Part shown: piece by piece, positions 10,946-22,038 of the stretch
Layout: every line of letters begins with the position of its first letter
How positions within the stretch are numbered: the stretch's first letter is position 1
Assembly (NCBI RefSeq): GCF_040869045.1
Contig: NC_090323.1
Span: 259,660,392-259,724,391 of the forward strand
Source of the DNA: Eurosta solidaginis
Taxonomy: Eukaryota > Arthropoda > Insecta > Diptera > Tephritidae
Length of the DNA stretch: 64,000 nt
Direction of reading: 5' to 3'
Made by a program: the position numbers and the translations under genes
The notes under the pieces: generated by a model
What the model saw: only the letters and a program-made list of their open reading frames with translations
What the model was told of the DNA's origin: nothing
Database searches by the model: none

Positions 10946-11116
10946 CCATATCTCATAAGTATCTTACCAGGTAGAAGTGGTCATGATTTAGACGATACAA
11001 TAGTGAACAAAAAAGTACCAGTGTTACAAGTGGATGCTAGTTTGAATACATGTACACTCACGGAAGCAAGTATTGGCACAAGGCCTTTTTCCGGTTTTCA
11101 CCTAGTTTTGCTTTAG
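10946..11116 (+). other. Possible terminal exon of an unidentified gene
   Basis: A 56-codon open frame preceded by a good acceptor (TTTTAGTTTTCAG, ending at 10945) and closed by TAG at 11114. It reads PYLISILPGRSGHDL near its start. I do not recognise the family and no upstream donor or exon is evident, so it may be chance. Confidence 0.15.
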
Positions 11117-11828
11117 AAAAATAATTCTATAAATATATATATAAAAATAATTATTTTCTCCTTTTTTTATTTTATATAACAAAAAATATATAGAAACCAG
11201 TTTCTAATATGCTTTTTTTAATTTTAAAAATCTCTTTAAAAGTTCTCAAGAAATTTTCCAAATTCTAATTTAGCACTTTGGGAAACGTTTGAGTATGCAG
11301 CTTTGTAGTCCCATTCATTTTAGTCTGACAAAGTGCAAGTTTCAAGGTTCTCAAAATTCGAATTGATTTATGACAATTTTCGTTTTTTGAAAAAAGATAG
11401 TCAACAATTAATGCGGATTTTTAAGAGACAACAACTTGCATTGTGCTACTTTTAAATAAGATGGACTAATAAATTACATGCTTAAAATGTTAGCCAAAAT
11501 TTGGAACACGTTTTCGAAATCGGTTTGCATAGTTTTCGTTCTATAATTCATTTAGGTTTTATTTAAGAATAATGAAAACCAAAAAGGAAGTAGCTGAAAC
11601 AACTTGCAATTAATTTTTGCTGCTATAATTTTACTCGCAACCAGCCTCATTCACAGAACAGATCGAGTACTATTCGTAATATTATTTGATATGAATTATT
11701 ATTCACTTTTTTCAACTATTTGAAATAAATTTATTGCAACAAATGCAGTTAAATGGAAAGTAAAACAGTCTAACAGTTTTTATAAACAATAATTCCACTG
11801 CCAAGGCAAAGAAACATTCGGTAATAAA
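11117..11828. other. AT-rich DNA, nothing recognised
   Basis: Low-complexity AT-rich sequence with no ORF above noise, RNA gene or repeat that I recognise. Confidence 0.5.
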
Positions 11829-13606
11829 AAACAAGTAAGGAAGGCTAAGTTCGGGTATAACCGAACATTTCATACTCAGCTGAGAGCTTTGGAGACAAAA
11901 TACGGGAAAATCACCATGTAGGAAATTGAACTTAGGGTAACTCTGGAATGTGTTTGTATGACATGGGTATCAAATGGAAGGTATTAAAGAGTATTTTAAA
12001 AGGGAGTGGGCCACAGTTCTATAGGTGTACGCCATTTCGTGATGTCGCCATTAAGGTGGACCAGGGGTGACTCTAGAATGTGTTTGTACGATATGGGTAC
12101 CAAATGAAAGGTGTTAATAAGCATTTTAAAAGGGAGTGGGCCTTATTCCTATAGGTGGACGCCTTTTCGAGATATCGCCATAAAGGTGGACCAGGGGTGA
12201 CTCTAGAATGCGTTTGTACGATATGGGTATCAAATTAAAGGTACTAATAGGGGTTTTAAAAGGGAGTGACCCTTAGTTGTATATGTGAAGGCGTTTTCGT
12301 TTCTGTCGGGTACCGCTATTTTATTTATATATGTAATACCACGATATTGTTCCTGCCAAGATTCCAAGGGCTTTGATTTCGCCCTACAGAACTTTTTCAT
12401 TTTCTTCTACTTAATATGGTAGGTGTCACACCCATTTTACAAAGTTTTTTCCAAAGTAATGTTTTGCGTCAATAAACTAATACAATTACCATATTTCATC
12501 CCTTTTTCCATATTTGTTATAGAATTATGGCATTTTTTTAAATTTTTCGTAATTTTCGATATCGAAAAATTGGGCGTGGTCATAGTCGGCTTTCGGCCGT
12601 TTTTTATACCAAGATAAGGTGAGTTCAGATTTGTACGTGAAGTAAGCTTAGTAATGATATATCGATTTTTGCTGAAGTTATCGTGTTAACGGCTGAGCAG
12701 AAGGACAGACGGATGACTGTGTATAAAAACTGGGCGTGGCTTCAACCGATTTCGCCCATTTTCAAAGAAAACAGTTGTCGTCATAGAGTCTATACCCCTT
12801 CCAAATTTCACAAGGATTGGTAAATTTTAGTTCGACTTATGGCTTTAAAAGTAGTCTAGACGAATTAAATGAAAAAGGGCGGAGCCACGCCCATTTTGAA
12901 ATTTTCTTATATTTTTGTATTTTGTTGCACCATATCATTACTGGAGTTGAATGTTGACATAATTTACTGATATGCTGTAAAGATATTAAATTTTTTGTTA
13001 AAATTTGACTTTAAAAATATTTTTTTTAAGTGGGCGTGTTCGTCATCCGGTTTTGCTAATTTTTATTTAGCACACATATAGTAATAGGAGTAACGTTCCT
13101 GCCAAATTTCATCACGATACCTTCCACAACTGCCAAATTACAGCTTGCAGAACTTTGATATTACCTTCTGTTAAAAGTGGGCAGTGCCGCGCCCATTGTC
13201 CAAAATTTTACTAATTTTCTATTCAGCGTCATAAGGTCAACCCACCTACCAAGTTTCATCGCTTAAGCCGTCTTTGGTAATGAATTATCGCACTTTTTCC
13301 GATTTTTGGAAATTTTCGATATCGAAAAAGTGGGCGTGGTTATGGTCCGATTTCGTTCATTTTAAATAGCGATCTGAGAAGAGCGCCCGGAAACCTAAAT
13401 ACCAAATTTCATCAAGATACCTCAAAATCTACTCAAGTTATCGTGTTTACGGACGGACGGACATTGCTAAATGAATTTTTTTTTTCGCCAAGATCATTTT
13501 GATATATAGAAGTATATATCTATCTCGATTAGTTTATGCCGTTACGGATTACCGTTATGCGAACAAAATTAATATACTCTGTGAGCTCTGCTCAGCTGAG
13601 TATAAT
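11829..13606 (+). repeat. TATACTC-family repeat, copy 3, both ends present
   Basis: The best reference copy. Left end: ACAAGTAAGGAAGGCTAAG followed by hairpin GTTCGG-GTATAA-CCGAAC (11849-11866), then TACTCAGCTGAG. Next come about three 130-bp modules (GGACCAGGGGTGACTCTAGA...). The right two thirds have GGGCG boxes at 12571, 12731, 12877, 13031, 13178 and 13331, about 150 bp apart. The right end has a GGACGGACGGAC track and the hairpin TATACTC...GAGTATA (13573-13604). No coding capacity, so it is non-autonomous if mobile. Confidence 0.9.
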
Positions 13607-13622
13607 AATTGCTTAAATAGTG

Positions 13623-15747
13623 TCATAAGTTTTGTGGGGCAGAATTTTCCATTATGCTTACATTATCGAACTCTGGCAGAGTATTTGGGTTCCGCTGAAC
13701 TGGTTGCTGGTTTTCGATATCGGGAAAGAAGGTCGAATATGATATTCCGTCTTTTTTCCTTATAAAATTATGTAGGATACAAGCACTTTGTATAATGGAA
13801 ATGATTGTTTCGTACTTTGGCATCGTATAGGTGTTGAGAAAACTCAAAATTTCTTTACCATCATCCCGAAACTGCACTCTATGATCTTCCTACCGCGATT
13901 TAGTCTATAATTAAATATGCGCATCTTGTTGACGATGTTTCTTTCCGGATAAGGCCGCATAACATTTTTCCTTAAAGGTTATCTGCTACGAAATGATATG
14001 GAAACTTATTTCCACTGTCGTCATGCGGTAATTCCTTTGGCGGTGGTAAGTTATTGTAACTTTTAACCAACGTCCAAACGTCGAAATTCTGAAAACTCCC
14101 CCATCGCTATTTCTTCCTGCAAATCCGCATTCTATTGATGTAAATATCCCGTAGTATCACTGAATGGTAGTTTTTGTAACTAAAATTAGCTGAACCCGAA
14201 TTTGGATATTTTTGAATTCGTACATGCTTTTCGTCGATGGCTCCTAAGCAATTTGACAGCTGCCATAAATCAGAGAACCGTTCCGCAATACTTTTCCAAC
14301 GGTCCTCATTTGGCAACGTCATATACGAGTCTTTTAATGAATTTCATATAGCTTTTGTTGTTTCTACAACAATTACTCCGATTGTACGTTCTCCTCTTTG
14401 AAAATATAAAGCGAGCGCATTGAATGTGCATCCTGTAGCCAGATACCTAAACAAAAAGTTATAAAGAACTTAGCCAATGCACTTAAAACAGGTTCGCCAC
14501 TAACTCCGTAGTGGCCTCAATTCAAAGAATGAAAATCTCCGACTCAGAAAGTATTCCTGTAACAAATCGAATTTGTCAGCAGAACAGGGTTGTTGTTGTT
14601 GCAGCAACACCTAATACTAGCAGTTTCAACAGAGTTGGACGACAAAGAAATTGCTGTTATAGTTGTTGGTTCCACATTACAGTTGACTCAGTGGTGTATG
14701 TCATGCGGAGACATACCGCATGCAAGATATGCATGACGTATGCCGGGGTGATTTGGTAAGTAAAAATTTACCCTACAACAGTATCCAAATCGAAGCTGAG
14801 CAAGTGACAAGGTGACAAGGAACTCACTGGGAAGTGTTTAAGTACCCCAGGTAAGCACTATTGAAAGTACTTTAACCAGATTATGAAAGGTGAGATGGTC
14901 TCGGGCCCTGGAAGTGTGCGTACTTACCTGCAATTTATGGAAATGCGGTTTAAGCCAACTGTGTTTAGAAACCTTTGCAGGCCAGCACGTATTTATCTGG
15001 ATAAAACGGTTTTCGGTCGGGAAATCCCGGTTTAGCATATCATTGCGGTCTTCATCAAGGAGGAGTTCGTGTTATTCAGATGTCATAACCAGACATTCCA
15101 TAGCAGTTATGAGTGGAGAATTATCTTTGGCCTGCAACTTTATCCAGTGGAGGTTATGTAGATCGGAACACCATATTGGTGACTCACAAAAAATATCGGT
15201 CGGCCAATTGCGTTCTACATCGCCAAAGGTATAAAGAAACACCTTTCCCCCAAGTGTTGCAAGCGATTTTGGGTCGCATCTCTTGCAGCAATTTAAATGG
15301 CCTAGGCGGTTATGTGCTATTTAGTGATTCTGACGGCCCATAGATTTCACCGCAATCAAATCCAGTCGCTCGCTCAACAGTTGGATTCTGCATACCGTTA
15401 CTGAACCTTTTCCGTGGCCCTACGCTATTGAATCCCGTACATTAAATGAAACAATGTTATACACATACCTTAATGTTACCATAAGCCATTCTTTAGGAGG
15501 GACACTTTCACGCATATTTTCTTTCTGTATGGAAGCACCAACGAACCAAATCCTTGAATGTAGCTTTTGATATGCGATAAAATGTCCGGAACTTTGTATC
15601 ATCCTGAGACAACTTTTTTTTCACATAAAACAGTCTACAATTAAAATTTTTCCGAATATATGGATGTGCCCAATATTTTCTCTTTGCTTTCTTTTCCTTT
15701 CTACGACGCAGGAAATTTAGCAATACCAATTCTTCGTCACTGGACAT
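13623..15747 (-). pseudogene. PIF/Harbinger (HARBI1-like) transposase, two exons, decayed
   Basis: Exon 1 (15747 down to 15469) starts MSSDEELVLLNFLRRRKEKK and has RKYWAHPYIRKN, then a frameshift near 15545 before VGASIQKENMRESVPPKEWL and VTLR. Exon 2 (14446 downward) continues YLATGCTFNALALYF, a TGA where tryptophan is expected near 14340, then CLGAIDEKHVRIQ holding the first catalytic Asp. After a deletion or frameshift, LPPPKELP, RIFNYRLNRGRKIIECSFG (the third catalytic acidic residue region) and IIQSACILHNFIRKKDG are read in changing frames. The family cuts and pastes with TTA-type target sites; I could not find both terminal inverted repeats. Not functional. Confidence 0.75.
14447..15468 (-). 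other. Intron of the Harbinger transposase
   Basis: On the minus strand the donor ACATTAAG|GTATGT and acceptor TTTTGTTTAG|GTATCTGG join exactly inside the conserved TLRYLATG motif, restoring an AG|G arginine codon (phase 2). The 1022-bp intron contains no gene I recognise; a GTTGTTGTTGTTGCAGCAACA tract lies near 14590. Confidence 0.65.
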
Positions 15748-16500
15748 GTTTATATTGATCGATACAATCAGAAATTGTTATTGAAAACAGTTTGAATTGA
15801 AATTTCTTTTTTTCCCCTTATAGGCGTTGGTGAAAACTTTCGTTTTTAATTTTATACAAGATCAACTTTTGTGTATTGACACATCATAAATTAATTTTTG
15901 TAGCGACGCTTTGATGTAGCTAGGTATGCAGATCTTGAAGCGTAGAGGAATTGTAGCTACATGAAATATCTTGTACGCGTCTATGACGTGCCTCGTGTGC
16001 ACCTTGCCAAAGTACGTAAGTTATTGATTGTGTAGCTTGTGATCATTTTTTTTACGTTTTCTATTTTCATTACGTTATTACATTTTTGAAGTTATACTTC
16101 TTTATGTGCGTTATGAAAAATTGTTGAGAGTGACATCTTGACGAATGTGGCCAAAAGTGAGTTTGTGTGTATGTTCGCTGTGAATTGCACGCGCAGAATT
16201 GTTTTGAGTGGGATGTACATTAGACCGGATTGATTCCCATTAAAACAAAAAGGTGTGGAGTCCGCCCCTAAATTTGAAGCTTGTGCTGATAGAGTTTCGC
16301 CGAAATTGTTTTTTGCTTGGATATTTGACATTCGTTTTTTTAATTGATACGTCATTATTTTGGTCTTGGAAATCTGAATTGTGTTCTATCCCCCCTAAAG
16401 TACCTATTTGTGTTACCCTTGTTGTTAAAATATAAAGTTAGTCGACCAGGTGCAGTTGGCACTAGCGAAAATTTTATAATCAATGAACGTTTTTCGTTTT
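15748..16500. other. No recognised gene; flank of the Harbinger remnant
   Basis: No domain is visible. A minus-strand ORF at 16092-16355 ends in sequence related to TATAACTTC/CATAAAGAAG motifs that occur in other repeats nearby, so it is more likely repeat DNA than a gene. Confidence 0.4.
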
Positions 16501-16504
16501 GTAT

Positions 16505-16640
16505 GTATATATATTTATATATAAAAATCACGTGTCACTATGTTTGTTCGCGATGGACTCCTAAACTAATGAACCGATTTTGTATTTGTTTTGCACCCCG
16601 TGTGTAGTTTGATCTAACTTGAAATATACGATAGGTAATA
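16505..16640 (+). repeat. Helitron-like 5' end fragment
   Basis: TATATTTATATATAAAAATC followed by GTTCGCGATGGACTCCTAAAC and AATGAACCGATTT resembles the 5' end shared by many non-autonomous insect Helitrons. No matching 3' end is seen nearby. Confidence 0.35.
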
Positions 16641-17070
16641 TCCCAGTTTATATTCGCAATATTATTTTATTGCAATTTTTTTTAAATGTTTATACGTAAT
16701 AATAAAAAGTTTCGTATGCGCAGCGGCACTCATATTTTCAGGTGGTGCGGATATACTTCCGTGTAATTGCTTGGTGTTTAATTAAACAACCTGCTTATCA
16801 ATAAAAAAATATTATAGAGGCTTATATCACGATTATAGAAAATTATAGATATCAAGTATAGCATATCACCAGGCCCGTCGAGAGAGAGCAGGGGGATTAC
16901 CCCCGGACCCGAGGTCTCTGAGGGGGCCCGCGATTTAGAAATACTAAGACATTTTTTTTTAATTCAGGAGAGTGTTTAGTTTTTCCATGTGCAATTTTTA
17001 AGCCGAATTTCAAAAGCAATGAATATCTGCATTTCGTTTTAATATTATAGCGAAGTGTGAAAAATAAAAA
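16641..17070. other. Unassigned; possible hAT terminus at 16872
   Basis: CAGGCCCGTCGAGAG at 16872, followed by GGGGG/CCCCC-rich sequence and GAGGGGGCCCGC, looks like the terminal region of ZMYM-type hAT elements. A near match (CAGGCCCGACGAGAG) lies at 24383 in the same orientation. The remaining sequence shows nothing. Confidence 0.3.
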
Positions 17071-17941
17071 TCTATATACATATATAAAAGGAAAGGCTAA
17101 AATGTGTGTTATTTGGTCGCCGGTGTATGAAGAGATGGGTCAGTCGATTTTGTTCAAACGTGGACCAGGGTACCCCTAGAAGGTGTTTACAGAATATGGA
17201 TAACAAATGAAAGCTGTTAATGTGTGCTTTAGTAGAGGGTAATTTTCATACCCCTGGGTGACTAGGGTCTCCAGATATAGGCCAAAACGTGGGCCCGTGA
17301 ATGCCTAGACAGTGTTTATATAATATGGATATCAAATGAAAGCTGTTGATGAGTGCTTTAGTGCAGAGTAATATATTATACCGCTGGGTGACTAGGGTCT
17401 CAAGATATAGGCCAAAACGTGGACCACGATAGCCCTAGAATGTGTGGGTGATATGGATATCAAATGAAAGGAGTTACTGGTAGCTCTAAAGTAATTTTCA
17501 TTGTGATATTCGATTTAGTCGCATCAACCTGGCAAAACTGATAAATATGCATGCGAAGCCGAAATAGAGACATGAATTAATAATACCCACATACCTCTTT
17601 ACACACGTCCTATTCGATTTGCCTAAAATTTGGTATATAAATTTGCCTATATTAATGTTTACGATCCTTTCTTTCGACCAGATACGGACTGGCATTTGGA
17701 TTAGGACTAGGACTGGGACTAAGACTCGGAGTGGGACTGTGACTGGAACAAAAGAGACTGATGGAGAGATAGAATGAGATGAAGATGGAGATAGATGAAG
17801 CGAAAAAGACGGAGGGAGGAGTGAAAAAATGGATTAGGAAGAAGTGAAGAGGGGGAGGCCAGAGTTAGACGGAAAAAGCTTTTTAAAATATATGCAGGTA
17901 GGCCAAATTTTGGCCAGAACAACGTCTGGCGGGTCTGCTAG
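17071..17941 (+). mobile_element. Non-autonomous Helitron, complete
   Basis: Starts with TC (TCTATATACATATATAAAAG) after an A, and ends with hairpin GCCAGA-ACAACG-TCTGGC (17913-17930), a 7-base spacer and CTAG (17938-17941) before a T. These are the defining Helitron ends and A^T insertion site. The interior has two and a half modules of about 128 bp (ATATGGATATCAAATGAAAG core) and a purine-rich 3' part. It matches the minus-strand element at 48560-50818. No coding sequence; a Helitron helicase in trans would be needed. Confidence 0.85.
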
Positions 17942-18207
17942 TATTTACATATATTGTTTAAACACATTTGCTGTCTTTTATTAAACATATGTATATATTG
18001 GCCTAGAGCTCAACCATACCTTGAAGAAAAGAATTATTGCCATGCAATTAAAATATATATTTTGATGATGACAAAGAAGTATAACTACTCACGCGCGTAC
18101 ATAAGTACACGCACCCCTTTTTAATACGCTTATATTAGCTTAAGTTGTATGTACGTTTGTAACTCTCTAGACGAGGCTCGCAAAGGAGGGTTACAAACAA
18201 ATAAATA
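17942..18207. other. Spacer with a family F fragment
   Basis: GATGATGACAAAGAAGTATA near 18063 and the following CATAAGTACACGCACCC match the start of the family F repeat at 23.7 kb. Otherwise nothing recognised. Confidence 0.4.
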
Positions 18208-19312
18208 TAGTTTAAACAAGTAAGTTCGGGTGTAACCGAACATTATATACGCAGTGTGAGCTTCAATTGTACATTTCATTTCAGATAAATTACTTTTCTC
18301 ATAACACGTGGCACCGCCCGTTTAAAAGAAAAATTTCTCCCCATTTCCTTTTACAGTAAAACTTGATAAGTGAAATATCATTGATTTAAAACTACTTTTG
18401 GCTGCTAAGTTATAGCTTATTATTTTTGTCTACGACCCTTTTAAAAATCTTTTGTATAAAAGTGGGCGTGGTCTTCAACCGATCTGGTCCATTCTAGAAA
18501 TGTTTCCTGCTATAAGAAAAATTTGTGTACACAATTTCATCACGATATGTTAATTTTTCTTCGAATTATGGCTCCCGAAACATAGAAAATTGATTAGTCA
18601 TAAAAGGGGCGGTGCCACGCCCATTTTTTTAAATTTGAAGTTTTTCCTATTTATTGTTATAAATACACTTGGGAAATGAAATACAATTGATATATAGCTC
18701 TTTTTTGCAAAAGATATAGCTTATTTTATTCGTCCACGACCCTTTTAAAAATCTTTTATATAAAAGTGGGCGTGGTCCTTAACCGATTTCGTAACTTTTT
18801 CTTCAAGGCATTCCTTATAGTAAAGGAAACCTCTCTGCCGAATTTTGTTAAGCTAGGTTTAAAAATTTTTGCTTTATGAATAATAATATTTGTGAAATTG
18901 CTTTTACCACAAGTGGGCGGTGCCACGCCCATTTAATTTTTTTTATTTTTTTTTTTTCAAGAGTCTCAATATCAGTCCTCATGTCAAATTTCAACATTCT
19001 AGGTGTATTATTTACTAAATAATCAGGTTTTTTTGTGTTTTCCAAAATGTTATATATATAAAAAGTGGGCGTGGTTGTCATCCGATTTCACTCATTTTTA
19101 ATACCAATCTATTCTGGGTCCAGATAAGCTCGTGTACTAAATTTGGTGAAGATATCTCACTATTTACTCAACGGGTGGACGGACATGGCTCAATCAAATT
19201 TTTTTTCGATACTGATGATTTTGATATATGGAAGTCTATATCTATCTAGATTCCTTTATACCTGTACAACCAACCGTTATCCAATCAAAGTTAATATATT
19301 CTGTGTGCAAAG
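18208..19312 (+). repeat. TATACTC-family repeat, copy 4, divergent subfamily
   Basis: Left end AAGTTCGGGTGTAACCGAAC is kept, but the 130-bp module zone is absent and the GGGCG boxes (18466, 18609, 18767, 18915, 19067) follow directly, again about 150 bp apart. The right end is degraded (AATATATTCTGTGTGC), so the terminal hairpin is incomplete. It shows that the GGGCG-box zone can exist without the 130-bp modules. Confidence 0.8.
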
Positions 19313-19411
19313 CAAACATTTTTTTTTTTTTCAGTTAAAAAAAAAAAAATGTTGTCTTTAGCTTTAACATTAAAGTACGTGTATTTAGAATATGATATGA
19401 AAAAGGTTACA

Positions 19412-19666
19412 TTAAAAATTCAAGCGCATGCGTCGGCTTTTATTTGCCATTTCATCTAAAACTTCATCAACGGTAACAATTTGATCACGGTGGATGCTTA
19501 GTGATGCGCAGCCATTCAATCGATTTTCACTCATCGTGTTTCTCAAATAGTTTTTAATCAGCCTAAGAGTTGAAAAAGATCTCTCGTTCGTTGCCGTTGT
19601 TACTGGAAGCGTACACAAGATTTTCAACAACATGTGAACATTGGGAAAAGCCACAGAATCGCATTC
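19412..19666 (-). pseudogene. hAT transposase C-terminal exon (ZMYM1-like dimerisation domain)
   Basis: About 84 residues with the hAT dimerisation signature: FPNVHMLLKILCTLPVTTAT, NERSFSTLRLIKNYLRNTM and SENRLNGCASL. A plausible acceptor (TATTACAG|GAATGC) lies at its 5' edge at 19667, so this could be a last exon. Upstream catalytic parts are not adjacent; a middle fragment of a similar transposase lies on the same strand at 29824-30211. Nonfunctional as it stands. Confidence 0.75.
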
Positions 19667-21832
19667 CTGTAATATTAATCATAGATTAATTGATAAAAAA
19701 AAAAAACCGAAGTACTTCCTTCAGGAATAAGTAGAATGCATGCTTTTTGAGCCTATGCATGAGATCTAACGTATACGTATATAAAATTCAAAAGAAGGAA
19801 ACTGATCGAATAGAAAAAAATGTAATTTAAAAAAGTCATATCTACACGGAAAAAACACTAATGTGTTGTTTTACATTTTAAAATTTTTTCATTTATCAAA
19901 TAATTTGAATTTTACATTTTTGAATACACGGAAAATAATGTCAAATTTGCATTATATTTCAAAATAGGAAATGTGGAGAATAAAATCAAAGCACGAGAAT
20001 TAGTATCGTTTAGTTCGACAAACAAACCGAACCGTAAGCAATGTTTATATGTAGCTTGTCGCCGTGACGTAAGAACAGAAGAACCATGCAAATATTCAGA
20101 CCCAAGGAGTTTTCATATTTGCCTTTTCATTCCGATGAATGTAATCGCGGTTGAAGCAAACGCCTGAATTGATTGCATATTTTTTTCAAAAAATTAATAA
20201 TGAATAATGAATTCCAATAAAATGACCCAAGGCGAACATGTTTTCAAATCATCCTCAAGTTGTTAAAAAAAAGCAAATTAACCAAAAAAGGTGCCGATTT
20301 AAAAATAATTTTATATTGCGATTGGCTGAAATAATAAGCGAAATCAGTGACGCAAAATCCTTTAGTAGGTTCTAGGGGCATACACATTCCTTTGAAATGA
20401 TTCTTACTTCATACTTAAGTTGAGGATATATGTACGTATAAGGGTTTGAAAAATCACTTGGGCATACATTCAAACATCTGTTGTTTATTTGCGAAACTAT
20501 ACAATAGGGTTTGAAATGTTAATTTTGATTTTCACACTTAATCCTTCAACACCCTAGTCTCCCGGTTTGAGATTTCCTAAAGTTGGCAGCCCTATCCAAA
20601 ACTAGTCCCTTGGAGTGAATCACATTGATTATAGCCTATCAACCAAGTTTAAATATCACCTACATGTTACGGCTCCTTTTACAAATGCGAATACGTAGGT
20701 ACATATATTTACCAGGTGAGGCTTTGTCCTTCGCAAGAACACTCAAAGTGGTGAAGGAAAAGCTTTCCCAAGACAGTCGAACTAAGGACCGTGTGTGCTA
20801 CTACCCTAACGTAGTGGACAGTCGAACTAGTCTGAAAACTGAATATACGCGGTCATCCATAATGAGCTCTTATATCATAAGGCCGGAAAACAGAAGTTAA
20901 CATCTTTCAACTTAAAATCGGTCTACTTTCATTCTAAAATATAGTTTTGATTTAACGAAGACTATTGAAATCAATATTGTGAACACAAACGTCTGCAAAC
21001 TTTGGTCTACATTTTAAAAATTTTATGCAGGGTCCTGGTAAAATTTTAATTATATAAATGCGCCGAAGATTATACGATTTTCATGACATTCGCTTAGACT
21101 GCTTATGATTTCGAGGGCGGTATCTTTGGCCGAATAGTCACTCCCTAACGTTTCAAGGTGTTTCTCTGGTGTAGCTCGGCAGCATAGCGCGTCAAAAGCA
21201 TCCGTTGGAAAGTCTTCGGAGCTACACCTAGAGCTTCTAGGAAAGTGACGTCAACGAAGGTATCGAAGGTTGGAAGTCGCGATATACAGACAAAAGTGTG
21301 ACTATTTTATGTATCTCTATTCTTTTCTGCAGACGCAGCAGTACAAATTCTAAAGACCGGGTTAGGTTCGAAGCCTCTCTGGAGTAAGCGAACGAGGGAC
21401 AATCCCTCAGCAAGGAGCTACTCCTGAAAATTTTTGAACGGTCTGCGAGATTTTGAGGCAAAAACCCCGGATCTTTCCGAAATGGCCAAAACGTTTATTT
21501 CCGTAAATACATACAAAAAACCTTTCCTAAGTATAATTTTTTTAAATAGAAAAATCAATCTTTTTAAAGTAAGAACACCGGCCTACACCGCCGCCGCCGA
21601 TAAAGTGATCGGCGTTAACCTCTAATATGTATGTAGATGGTCGTTAGGCAAATTTACAATGAAACTTCTTTATGAAATTATTGTAAAAATTAACATCTAC
21701 ATTTGTATATTTAATAAATTGCAGAATTATTATGAAACAGAATATGATTAAAATATAAGTGTTCACTTCGTACATATGTACATATGCTTGCATATTAAAA
21801 ATATAATAGCAGCAACAAAGTAAATACGTAGC
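19667..21832. other. 2.2 kb without a recognisable gene
   Basis: Several ORFs of 60-90 codons (19973, 20625, 21237 minus, 21434) show no motif. ACACGGAAAA occurs twice (near 19853 and 19925). CGCCGCCGCCGATAAAG followed by TGATCGGCG near 21589 can form a hairpin typical of repeat edges. I would leave this region unannotated. Confidence 0.4.
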
Positions 21833-22038
21833 AGAATTATAAAGAAAGTTATTAACATAGACATAAAAACATCAAATATTTGAGTTGTAACGACCTAAAA
21901 AATCAAATGATCCTGGGCAAGGGGGAAAGGGGAAGTTTAAACCCCAACCCCCCCCCCCCCCCCCTGCCCAGGGTCAGGTCGTTACAATTCAAATATGTGA
22001 TGTTTTTATGTCTATGTTAATAAATTTCTTTATAATTC
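21833..22038. repeat. Palindromic foldback element with a 17-C tract
   Basis: Arms of about 80 bp, 21833-21917 and 21957-22038, are near-perfect inverted copies (GAATTATAAAGAAA...CCTGGGCA / TGCCCAGG...TTTCTTTATAATTC). The left arm has one extra block near 21895. The centre has GGGGGAAAGGGGAAG and C17 at 21948-21964. No coding sequence. The right arm abuts copy 5 of the TATACTC repeat. Confidence 0.85.

Noticed and set aside
16092..16355. Minus-strand 87-codon ORF as a gene
   Set aside because: No motif, and its end matches sequence found in dispersed repeats.
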